A program made the position numbers and the translations under genes. Positions 33,264 through 41,487 of a stretch of DNA of 57,629 bases are shown in pieces; position 1 is the first letter of the stretch, and each line of letters starts with the position of its first letter. Origin of the DNA: Nitrososphaeraceae archaeon (lineage in GTDB: Archaea; Thermoproteota; Nitrososphaeria; Nitrososphaerales; Nitrososphaeraceae). The DNA lies in assembly GCA_021325295.1 (NCBI GenBank), contig JAJPHM010000005.1:1-57629 (forward strand), written 5' to 3'. The notes under the pieces were generated by a model. The model searched no databases, was not told the DNA's origin, and worked only from the letters and a program-made list of their open reading frames with translations.

Positions 33264-34235
33264 ATGAAAGTTCCGTTTGTTGCTGTTGTTTTAATTTTGA
33301 CTCTTGCTGGATTTCAGGGAAGTTCAACTTATACCTTTGCTGCTGCATACGCCAGTCGTTCAGAGAAAACCTACACCTTGTCAGCAGGAGAACGTCCATT
33401 CAGCGTTACTTACACCATAAGTAATGCAGCCTTATCTGAAATCTACCTCAACAAAACCGATTTTCTTTTGCATACTCACTTTCAGTATTCTATTGTGGCT
33501 GTCGTTGCCAATGTCTCAAAGAGCGGAGGGACATTGACCATTACTCTACCGGCCGACCTTATGGCAAGTAGATGCAATTATCTTCCTAGCAATGGTGGCG
33601 AATATCCTGTTTTAATTAATACGCCTAGAGGGGTTGATGGGCTTGACTACAATGCCTATGTGACATCAGTTACAGATACAAATATCACAATCTCTGTTAA
33701 CTTTCCCTCCGCAACCACATCCATAGATATTCCCCAATATGGAGAACTGCCCGAAATCGGTTGTGCAACCGACGCCTACAAGCTGATACACAACGACAAG
33801 GAATACTGGATTGACTATATTAGCTTCCCTCCAATACTGAACATCAAGCTAGACAATAACAATCCTGCACTTTTGGTAACACTGACTTTTGGTCCATGCT
33901 TCAATAACCTTGGTGGATGCTATACCGATATACAGATTCCAAGAGATGTGCTTGATGCCAAAGCAGGACAACAACAGCAGCAGAAAGATGTACCATTTAT
34001 CGTGACTGTAGATGGCAATATAACGCAGGCTCATGAAATTGAGACTACAAACACAACTCGAACTATTCACATACCGTTAACTGATACAAGTCCTGCAGAA
34101 CATGTATCGATAGTAATTACAGGTACTACAGCAGTACCGGAGTTTAGTTCCTCTACTTCCGGCTGGATAATGGTGATAGCTGTTAGTGGAATTGTGGTCC
34201 TAGGAATAGTTACTAAAAGGAGATTCAATCATTGA
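33264..34235 (+). CDS. PEFG-CTERM surface protein 1
   Basis: 323 residues. Signal peptide about 1-29 (FAAAYA), then a beta-rich ectodomain with many N-x-S/T sites and four or five Cys. The C-terminus is PEFSSSTSGWIMVIAVSGIV followed by a hydrophobic helix and KRRF, the PEFG-CTERM type sorting/anchoring tail known from Thaumarchaeota. Such proteins are thought to be exported, recognised by an archaeosortase and cut at the tail. Ectodomain family is not recognised. It is divergent from the AmoB-like gene. Confidence 0.75.
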   Translation: MKVPFVAVVLILTLAGFQGSSTYTFAAAYASRSEKTYTLSAGERPFSVTYTISNAALSEIYLNKTDFLLHTHFQYSIVAVVANVSKSGGTLTITLPADLMASRCNYLPSNGGEYPVLINTPRGVDGLDYNAYVTSVTDTNITISVNFPSATTSIDIPQYGELPEIGCATDAYKLIHNDKEYWIDYISFPPILNIKLDNNNPALLVTLTFGPCFNNLGGCYTDIQIPRDVLDAKAGQQQQQKDVPFIVTVDGNITQAHEIETTNTTRTIHIPLTDTSPAEHVSIVITGTTAVPEFSSSTSGWIMVIAVSGIVVLGIVTKRRFNH

Positions 34236-34479
34236 TAGAGATAATTTGCTCCTTCAGTAGTTGCAGGGCTTGTGGCCGGAATGACCAATCGTATTATTTT
34301 GCGCTCGCGGTGATTTCTCATAGCTTGGCCGTTCAGATACCAAATAGCAGTAACATTATGCACCCTGACGATAAAACCTGTTTGGATTAGGTGCGAAGCG
34401 GTTATCTATAATTAACCTACTACAATGGAGGGTTATAAAAGAACTAAAGATATTTTACATTAGGACGCCTACCATTTCT

Positions 34480-34893
34480 ATGGGTAATCCATTAGAATAC
34501 TATCCAGCTGAAGTTTACAAAAGTGCGAATAATATATTGAAGTTGGCTTCAGAGCTTGGCAAGGAAAGTAATTACTTTCAATGGTGGTTCTATAGCCCTC
34601 TCTTGGCTGACCTTGGACGGCTTCTCCAAATGACCGCTATTCAGATGGCCGGTGCTGGTACACAATACAAGAAGGTGGAAGAGTCTCATTATTGGGACCA
34701 AGCAGAAGCGCAGAACAGAATTGAGAATATTGCAAAACTTATGATCGGGACAAATTACCGTATAGGCTATGTTGGCACTTTAGCTGTCAACTGCGCTATG
34801 CATGGGCCTGTTGGTTCTATAGTATTCAATGGTCAGAGAGTATGCCCAAAATGCTTGGAGTGTTTCAGGAAACATCAACAATCACTGCCTTAG
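34480..34893 (+). CDS. Soluble helical protein with a C-terminal CPKCLEC motif
   Basis: 137 residues from ATG with AT-rich boxes 27 and 45 nt upstream. Mostly helical (YYPAEVYKSANNILKLASEL, ENIAKLMIGTNYRIGY), ending in a Cys cluster C-P-K-C-L-E-C that may bind zinc together with His residues nearby. No signal peptide. The next frame overlaps it. No family recognised. Confidence 0.55.
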   Translation: MGNPLEYYPAEVYKSANNILKLASELGKESNYFQWWFYSPLLADLGRLLQMTAIQMAGAGTQYKKVEESHYWDQAEAQNRIENIAKLMIGTNYRIGYVGTLAVNCAMHGPVGSIVFNGQRVCPKCLECFRKHQQSLP

Positions 34894-35203
34894 CATTCTT
34901 AAGGCTCGCGCGTATACTTCACATCTGATTGAAGGGATAGCTGATAATTTCAGTATTGGTTTGTTGATTTGCGGTACAATTCTTGAACTATTTGTAATTG
35001 CTGATTTTAGTATTGCTCTATGTCCAGCTAATGCATATGGTACTTCCTGTGATCATTCAGCTGGCTTCATAACCTTCACGGTCGGTATTTTGATGATTCT
35101 TGTAAGCGTCGGATTAATTGCAGTTGCCATTCAGAGAGCAGAACTCAAAAAAAGCATCAATAAGGCACACAGAATTGTTAATATTGGTTTTGTAATACGA
35201 TGA
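34829..35203 (+). CDS. Two-helix membrane protein with paired loop cysteines (first of two)
   Basis: At most 124 residues; the start is uncertain because the first 30 residues overlap the previous gene and look non-coding. Two hydrophobic helices (about 42-62 and 80-103) flank a short loop with C-P-A...C (IALCPANAYGTSCDHS). The next gene has the same plan: helix, CPAPVPNGIYQNC loop, helix. The cysteines would form a disulfide outside the membrane. Seven nt separate the two genes. Confidence 0.5.
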   Translation: MVREYAQNAWSVSGNINNHCLSILKARAYTSHLIEGIADNFSIGLLICGTILELFVIADFSIALCPANAYGTSCDHSAGFITFTVGILMILVSVGLIAVAIQRAELKKSINKAHRIVNIGFVIR

Positions 35204-35209
35204 TCATAA

Positions 35210-35473
35210 TTGAAGTATCCAAAATCTAGGACCTGGAAATCTATTGCAGGCATTATTATAGTAGCGAGTGGTATAGCTTCATTGGTAATTGGATTTAGCT
35301 ATATCTATTCTCTTGGACAGTGTCCAGCGCCAGTACCTAATGGCATTTATCAGAATTGTACCGATAACTTATTGGCAATTGTAATAGTTATCATTGGATT
35401 CGTTATGTTTGGAATAGGAATAGCGATACTTGCAATTACAGATAAAATACTGCTATTGAAGCAATACCACTAG
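35210..35473 (+). CDS. Two-helix membrane protein with paired loop cysteines (second of two)
   Basis: 87 residues from a TTG 7 nt after the preceding stop. Helices at about 9-33 and 54-78 flank a loop with C-P-A-P...N-C-T-D. Length, topology and Cys spacing match the upstream gene, so a tandem duplication is likely. A basic N-terminus (KYPKSRTWK) and DKILLLKQYH C-terminus should be cytoplasmic. Function unknown. Confidence 0.6.
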   Translation: MKYPKSRTWKSIAGIIIVASGIASLVIGFSYIYSLGQCPAPVPNGIYQNCTDNLLAIVIVIIGFVMFGIGIAILAITDKILLLKQYH

Positions 35474-35793
35474 CTAGCTGCGTCCAGAAGGAATTTAGCA
35501 AGAACTTACTTGGTTGTCACGCAGAGTGAAATGTGATAATATCACCAACATAACCTATAGTTCTTTAACACTATTTCTTAATTCTCAGACATTAGGTCTA
35601 GCATAGAGAATCGCTACTGTCTGCAGGTCTGGTGTTGAATGTTAAGACCTTTACTTTTCCTGTAATCTCCTTTTACTTCATGCTATTTTGATATCTGATG
35701 GAAATTGCACCGATTACTGCTATTGATCTCATTCCTTCTGCATCACTATTATCATGACCGTATGCTCTTTTTTGAATAGATAATGTTGATTAT
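35474..35793. other. Gene-free stretch of about 320 nt
   Basis: AT-rich, lying between two convergent gene sets. Short frames on the minus strand are not convincing. No RNA gene, hairpin or repeat stands out. Confidence 0.3.
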
Positions 35794-36234
35794 TTATGGC
35801 ACTACGCTTAGTTCTCTTTCCGCCTTGCCATCAGCATATGAAGCTGTCAATATGTACTTGCCTGCCTTATCTGCTACTATTGGGCGATATGAAAAGAATT
35901 CTTGTGGTCTGATTTCTTTATCAATGCTATGCGGTAGGTTGTTTTCAAAATTGTCGCCACAGGATGGTATAGGACCATTCCTGTCATAAGTGGTAAATAT
36001 TACATGAGAATGGTCAACAGATTCAATATTGATATCTGGAATTCCACCACAGTCATTTTCAAAACCAGTTATGTGCTCTGTAAAGGTTATGTTCTCGCCA
36101 ATATGGTATACTGGCTTCAGACCAGTGATTTCAATATTTTCATAACTGGTGGATGGATTGAAGATAAACGCCAGTGCAAAAACGAATGCAATTCCGGTTG
36201 CGAACCCTGCTACAATAGCTGAATCGATATTCAA
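35794..36234 (-). CDS. Membrane-anchored exported protein, Ig-like
   Basis: 146 residues from a TTG. One N-terminal helix (SAIVAGFATGIAFVFALAFIF) then a beta-rich domain with VYHIGENITFTEHITG and a C-terminal strand set AGKYILTASYADGK. The N-terminal V-I/V-A-G-F-A-A/T-G-I pattern matches the second-gene protein of the cassette at 40554, so it is probably a stranded member of the same family. Two Cys may pair. It has no overlapping PEFG-CTERM partner here. Confidence 0.65.
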   Translation of the reverse strand: MNIDSAIVAGFATGIAFVFALAFIFNPSTSYENIEITGLKPVYHIGENITFTEHITGFENDCGGIPDINIESVDHSHVIFTTYDRNGPIPSCGDNFENNLPHSIDKEIRPQEFFSYRPIVADKAGKYILTASYADGKAERELSVVP

Positions 36235-36340
36235 ACTATTACAAGAATCTGCACAATACTCTTTTTGAATTTTGCAGCATTAATTGATTCCGTACGTCAT
36301 AGATTGAAATAGGCAAAAATCATGTAGGTCCATCAAATAA

Positions 36341-36799
36341 TTACAAGCTTCGGTCGTTTCCTATTACACGACCCGTATTTGCATCAATAATATACCAATA
36401 ATCCGCTGAGCCACCATTATCAAATGTAGTAATATCTACTCGCCAGAGGTATTTGTTATCATATGTTTGATTGAATTTTCCGCTATAGTATCCCAATCCA
36501 TTGTCAATTGTAAACCCGACTCCATTGCCAGTTACATACACAAGTTTTGCATGAACCGTTTCATTTGCTAATTCAGCAGAATCTCTATAAAGCTCATTAT
36601 TGGCTTGGTCCATGGCAATTTTTTCTGCTTCCAGTTTTGATACTGCATAGGCTTGGGGTGCCAAAACCTGTGTGTTAGCTGTACTTACTTCAAGTTGCTG
36701 GTATAGTACGATTGCGCCAAATGCGATACCGACTGCAAAGAGACATAAAGTAAGTAGGCTAATAAGGGACATACTTTTGGTTTGCAACTGCTTATCCAT
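36341..36799 (-). CDS. Membrane-anchored PepSY-like protein
   Basis: 152 residues from the ATG at 36799 (a GTG at 36808 is also in frame). An N-terminal helix (about 12-34) anchors a domain with two PepSY-like halves: KLEAEKIAMDQANNELYRD, then YLWRVDITTF and YWYIIDANTGRVIGND. PepSY domains are often protease inhibitory or regulatory. It should be outside the cell. AT-rich promoter sequence lies about 20 nt upstream. Confidence 0.65.
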   Translation of the reverse strand: MDKQLQTKSMSLISLLTLCLFAVGIAFGAIVLYQQLEVSTANTQVLAPQAYAVSKLEAEKIAMDQANNELYRDSAELANETVHAKLVYVTGNGVGFTIDNGLGYYSGKFNQTYDNKYLWRVDITTFDNGGSADYWYIIDANTGRVIGNDRSL

Positions 36800-36819
36800 C
36801 CAATGCACGAGATTTAATT

Positions 36820-37393
36820 TTAAGATAAGGACGCAACAAATTGCATTTTCATCAAGTCAATCCTTTTACGATCGAGGTATACAGGTATGTTATTTATTAT
36901 TTCAATCAATCCAGCTTGATTGCTGTTGTCCCCGCCTCCCAGTTCGTCACTCAAACCGCTGCCAAATGAATAAACTTGACAGACAAGTACCATCCTGATG
37001 GGCATGTCACCTGAGCGGTTGAACCAGACTGTTAGTGTAAGAGCGTGGAGCACTATCTATTTCAGTTCTAGCCGACCCAAGGATGGGTGAGTATCTGTAC
37101 TGATATGCCTCTTCTGAGCTCAACTGACTATGAGATGTCTGGTTGTAGTAAAGATAAGTGTCGACTTGCTTTGTAAATACAATTCCGGGGTCAGGTGTGC
37201 CAAAACCACGTCTTGCATTAGCCAGGCTTTGATCAGGATATCTAGCTTCAAAAGCTTTGAAGATCGAATTCAAAACGACTATTAATTCTCTACGTGAATC
37301 ACGTATAATATTTCCTTGTACCATTATTCCTGTGACCTTATAAGCAAATCCATCGGATGAAAGCCAATGCAGCCTGCTCGAGTATTCAGGCAT
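36820..37393 (-). pseudogene. Frameshifted or truncated exported-protein remnant
   Basis: One minus-strand frame (37393 to 37007) reads RDSRRELIVVLNSIFKAFEA, then ...YRYSPILGSARTEIDSAP and stops; the next frame from about 37050 continues as TLTVWFNRSGDMPIRMVLVC and on to 36820. Joined by a one-base shift near 37040-37055 they look like one soluble domain. There is no signal peptide or convincing start, and the 5' end overlaps the divergent propeller gene by 27 nt, so the N-terminus is probably lost. A pseudogene is likely, but a sequencing slip is possible. Confidence 0.4.
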
Positions 37394-38581
37394 CAGATCG
37401 AATTTATTATCTTGGCAATCATCTGTTCTTGCGGCATCTCAGCTTCTGCAGTTATTGTACCAATTGGTCAAGCATACGCTATTGCACAGGTATCTGCCAC
37501 CAGTCATACGGATAATAACATGAATGTTACTTCGACCTCATCTGCCATACGAGATGATAAGCGTCACTTTTCTGGCCCTACTGCTATAGCATTTGATTTG
37601 AAGAATGGAAGAGTGTATGTGATAAACTCGGGTTCAAAAACCGTCTCTGTAATCTCCAGTAGCACTAATAATATTATCAAAAATATTCCTTTACCTAAAA
37701 CATCTAATCCTACTGATATAACGTTTGATAGTTTTAACGGAAAACTCTATGTTGTTGATTCGGCAGCAGATAATATTTTGGTGATTAGTGGACACGATAA
37801 CAAAATAATTGCAACTATTCATATTCCGGCTGGGAAAGATGCTCTTGGTTTTTCATATCAGTACCAGCCGTCTCATCTGGCTGCAGACTCTAAAAATGGA
37901 AATGTATTTGTTGTAGCCTTCCGAGGTGGTATGGGAACTTATGATTGGGATACTTCACTTTTTGTAATCAATGGCAAATCTAATCAAATCATGGGTACTA
38001 TTGATTTGGGAATATATATTATGCCTGGAGCGTTAATTACATATGACTCTGTAAACAATTATCTCTATATCTCAAATCGCTCTTGGTATGTGCCCCAAGC
38101 AATAATTTATATTGTAAATGCTTCCAACAATAAAATAGTTACTTACCTATATGATGATGGCTCACTGCCACAGACAAATTATGGCTGGACCACTCCAGTG
38201 TCAGTTGATGTTAACCCCAGAAATGGAAATATCTATGTTCTAAATAGCGTGATTGTAAATTCACCATATTCATGTACCCTTTGGGTATTTGATGGCACTA
38301 CCAACAAACTTGTGGCTAGAGAAGCAGTTGGCTCTTTTGTAAAGCCTATTGCTGGCACATTTGATCTACGCAATCAGAATCTGTATATTATAGATAATCA
38401 AAATGTCACTGTCATCAGCAGCAGTAATTACGAAATTGAAAAAGAAATTAAGATTAGTCCGGGTCTATCCAATTTAGTGGTTGATCCAGAAAATGGGAAT
38501 GTTTATGTTACAAATTCAGCCTTAAATACAGTTAGCGTAATAAATGGCTATACCAATGAATTTGTCAAGACAATTCAATGA
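37367..38581 (+). CDS. Exported YVTN-type beta-propeller protein
   Basis: 404 residues. Signal peptide about 1-40 (ending AYAIA). Propeller blades recur about every 45 residues with the signature ...Y-V-x-N/D-S-...-V-S/L-V-I...: NGRVYVINSGSKTVSVISSS, NGKLYVVDSAADNILVISG, NGNVYVTNSALNTVSVINGY, with about seven units and some diverged. It lacks a PEF tail or C-terminal helix and may be released or held by partners. Similar blades occur in the 1093-codon protein at 50748-54002. Confidence 0.78.
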   Translation: MQPARVFRHQIEFIILAIICSCGISASAVIVPIGQAYAIAQVSATSHTDNNMNVTSTSSAIRDDKRHFSGPTAIAFDLKNGRVYVINSGSKTVSVISSSTNNIIKNIPLPKTSNPTDITFDSFNGKLYVVDSAADNILVISGHDNKIIATIHIPAGKDALGFSYQYQPSHLAADSKNGNVFVVAFRGGMGTYDWDTSLFVINGKSNQIMGTIDLGIYIMPGALITYDSVNNYLYISNRSWYVPQAIIYIVNASNNKIVTYLYDDGSLPQTNYGWTTPVSVDVNPRNGNIYVLNSVIVNSPYSCTLWVFDGTTNKLVAREAVGSFVKPIAGTFDLRNQNLYIIDNQNVTVISSSNYEIEKEIKISPGLSNLVVDPENGNVYVTNSALNTVSVINGYTNEFVKTIQ

Positions 38582-38857
38582 TTGTCACTTCTTGACTCTG
38601 AGGTCAAGGTTTTACTTATCAATTTTTTTTCAGTCAGGAGGCGGCCCTCTAGTTTTGCACATTCGGCCGCTCGTTGTGTAAGGTATGGCAACCAATGCTG
38701 TTGAAAATCCATTTCTCAATGCTTGTAAACCAGAAGTAATTCTGATGTAATTCCGGTTGAAAGCTCTGGCTCTGCAACATCACCAAATCAAATGTTAAAC
38801 ACAATAAATTCATTAAATCAGGATACTCTTTAGCAATATATCGGGGCTTCTATCTGA

Positions 38858-40564
38858 ATGTCTTCCATGTCGCCTTTGAGTATCGTTTTGCTGCTGGCTT
38901 TATCCTGCATTCTAATCTTGCCAACTTCTCTACTTACAAAGGAAGTAGATGCAATCTGTGCTCCAAATGCTGTCGGTGACTTCTCTGATGAAATATCTGG
39001 CAATAATGTGTATATTTTATGGGAGTCGGATTTACCTAACAATGGAACTGGTACGAGCTACCTTTTCCTCAGGGCAAGCCATGACGGAGGAAAAACATTT
39101 GGCAATGCTATAGTGGTATACACCACAGAAGGAGAGCGCTGCTCGCTGTATCCGCACCTTGCTGTTGGGTCAGGAGGCGGAGGAAATGGTGGAAAGAGTA
39201 GTCTCGATAATGTATACGTGATGTGGGAAGATTCTGGCAAAATTCTGTTCAGAGCTAGCAGTGACGGAGGTAGTAGTTTTGGCAATATAATCACCTTGGG
39301 CCATGGCACCTTGGGAGAGGTAGGTATGCCTTCTCTAATACTAAATGGAGGCCAGATTCTTGGCAATGGCACTAGTGTATATGCAATATGGAATGCATAT
39401 TCTGGAGAGCAGCACACTAAATTAGCAAACAATTACAGAGTAACAGAGAGATATGACATCCTTTTCAGAAAAAGTACTGATGGCGGCAGGACATTTGGAA
39501 ACATGGTAAACCTTACTGGCTCTGAAGATAGTTCATATTCATTGAATCCAAAGATTGCCGTATCTGGCGACAATACCACCCTTTATGCTGTCTGGTCCGA
39601 AGATACTGATTGCTTTTTCACAATGAGCCAGAACCATCCGCCTGAATGCTCATCAAAGGTAATGTTTGCAAAAAGTGTAGATGGAGGAACAACCTTTAGC
39701 AGCGCTGCCGACATTTCTGGTAACCGTATTTCAAATACTGCCAGCAGTTGGACAGGTACAATGCCTGCCGACCCTGCCATCAGGACCCAAGGAAACAATG
39801 TATATGTAACTTGGCTCAATGAATGGAATTCTACAGATCCATTCTTTACCAAAAGCAACGACAGTGGCAGGACATTTTCTGCACCGATAGACTTGGTCAA
39901 AGAATATTCTCTACAAGGTGTACGGCTAACCTCATACCCTGCCAGATTTGCATTCAGTAACAACATCCTTTACTTGGCATGGGAGATGGCTGATAATACA
40001 TATGCGAACCATTACCCTTACATCATAAAAAGTATTGACGGCGGCAATACCTTTCACAGAGTAGCCGAACAAACAATTCCAGAAGGAGTTGGTAACAGCT
40101 ACAATAATTTTAACGGAGAGATGTCGGTTACAGGTGCTGGCAGGCTTTATTTTACATGGCCTGAGAGTAACAATGGTACAATTATGTTTGAAGCTGTTCA
40201 GGAGAACCAGTCTGCTTCCTCTGGTGTTAAGCTGTTAATATCTGAAGGTAGAAATGATACTTCTCTTGCTCAAGGACCGGTAGTGGTAACACCAAAGGAT
40301 AGCAACAATCTCAATCTCAATATTGTATGGCTTGAGACCGTCAATCAACAACCTAGAATTCAGAGTTATCCTGATCAGATTATTCTTGTGAGAAGCAGCA
40401 CTGATAGTGGCAAGACATTCTATGAAACAATCAAGATTGTCGATACACAATCACTACCAGAATTTAGCTCTTCTAGTACTGGATTGATAATGGCAATAGC
40501 TATAGTTGGTGTCATCAACGCAGGAATACTTGTCAGAAGGAGATTCAGCTATCATGACAGATAA
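38858..40564 (+). CDS. PEFG-CTERM surface protein 2, seven Asp-box (BNR) repeats
   Basis: 568 residues. Signal peptide about 1-31. Seven S-x-D-G-G-x-T-F-type Asp boxes can be counted (ASHDGGKTFGN, ASSDGGSSFGN, KSTDGGRTFGN, KSVDGGTTFSS, KSNDSGRTFSA, KSIDGGNTFHR, SSTDSGKTFYE), so a sialidase-like propeller is likely, though the catalytic Arg triad of sialidases is not evident. The tail is PEFSSSSTGLIMAIAIVGVI with RRRF. The ATG of the next gene lies within its last codons (11-nt overlap). Confidence 0.82.
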   Translation: MSSMSPLSIVLLLALSCILILPTSLLTKEVDAICAPNAVGDFSDEISGNNVYILWESDLPNNGTGTSYLFLRASHDGGKTFGNAIVVYTTEGERCSLYPHLAVGSGGGGNGGKSSLDNVYVMWEDSGKILFRASSDGGSSFGNIITLGHGTLGEVGMPSLILNGGQILGNGTSVYAIWNAYSGEQHTKLANNYRVTERYDILFRKSTDGGRTFGNMVNLTGSEDSSYSLNPKIAVSGDNTTLYAVWSEDTDCFFTMSQNHPPECSSKVMFAKSVDGGTTFSSAADISGNRISNTASSWTGTMPADPAIRTQGNNVYVTWLNEWNSTDPFFTKSNDSGRTFSAPIDLVKEYSLQGVRLTSYPARFAFSNNILYLAWEMADNTYANHYPYIIKSIDGGNTFHRVAEQTIPEGVGNSYNNFNGEMSVTGAGRLYFTWPESNNGTIMFEAVQENQSASSGVKLLISEGRNDTSLAQGPVVVTPKDSNNLNLNIVWLETVNQQPRIQSYPDQIILVRSSTDSGKTFYETIKIVDTQSLPEFSSSSTGLIMAIAIVGVINAGILVRRRFSYHDR

Positions 40565-41369
40565 CCTGGCTGTTACAGTCATTGCAGGATTTGCTGCTGG
40601 CATATCTTTAATCATAGCGTTTACCGTTTTCTCTACAAGCAGCATGTCTTCAATATCTACTGTTAGCAGCACAAGCTATACCATGCAGCAGATGCCATCT
40701 ACAACTGCCACCATCTTTCCTGGCAGCTCGGTATATCATCCCTGTCCATTTGAACTTTCCAATAACTTTGTCATCATCAATTCAACCGGGTTTGGTATCT
40801 ATAACGTCTCAAATATCTCTGACTATGTTATACCGCCAGCACATCAGGGCTCACTTACATACTCAATACAGAGAGGTGACCCATCAAGAATCATATCCAG
40901 CGGCCCTTTGGATATTCCTGCTAAGCAGACATTTGACAATCAGCCTTTCTTTGCACACTCTGAGAAGGTAACAGAATATCAGAATGTTACTGACCTTGGT
41001 CCTGTAACGTTGCCAAATGGTACTGTAATGGAGTCATACCAAGCCTGCTACAGGGTAGGAAATGGAACTGCTTGCGGGAGCGGGCCAACAAAGGAACGAC
41101 CGGCTAATACTGTTACATTTGGAGTGATGAATAGTACACATCCCGGAATCTCCATATCAGCAGATCCAGCAAATGAAACCTTGGCATTCAATCAGACACA
41201 GATTGTCAAGCTCACATTTTCAATTGCAAATGATGCGCCACAGGGAACGTACTGGCTGGAATTCTCTCCTGGAATATGTGGCGGCTCTCCTACAGTTTAC
41301 TTTACAGTGGGCAACAAGCCATATTCAGCTTCCAATGTGGTTGATTATCAGGAATATAGCAATCCTTGA
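40554..41369 (+). CDS. Membrane-anchored exported protein, second gene of cassette 1
   Basis: 271 residues from the ATG at 40554, which overlaps the stop of the BNR gene (ATGACAGATAA). An N-terminal helix VIAGFAAGISLIIAFTVF anchors a Ser/Thr-rich linker and a beta-rich domain. Several N-x-T/S sites and four Cys are visible. No PEF tail. It shares its N-terminal pattern with the protein at 35794-36234. Translational coupling suggests it works with the BNR protein in a fixed ratio. Family unknown. Confidence 0.75.
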   Translation: MTDNLAVTVIAGFAAGISLIIAFTVFSTSSMSSISTVSSTSYTMQQMPSTTATIFPGSSVYHPCPFELSNNFVIINSTGFGIYNVSNISDYVIPPAHQGSLTYSIQRGDPSRIISSGPLDIPAKQTFDNQPFFAHSEKVTEYQNVTDLGPVTLPNGTVMESYQACYRVGNGTACGSGPTKERPANTVTFGVMNSTHPGISISADPANETLAFNQTQIVKLTFSIANDAPQGTYWLEFSPGICGGSPTVYFTVGNKPYSASNVVDYQEYSNP

Positions 41370-41487
41370 GCACTAACAAGGTTTGTAAAATCATGCAGCA
41401 AGGTGAATAGAACGATGAATGATGCATACATAATGCTTTTATCGCCAGTCTCTATTATGATGCGATTCTGATCAGAGTCTCTACAAC

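Noticed and set aside
38685-38833. Two short frames (MATNAVENPFLNACKPE..., then IPVESSGSATSPNQMLNTIN) that could be one frameshifted peptide
   Set aside because: Short, no promoter at the right place, and joining needs an arbitrary shift; possible remnant only.
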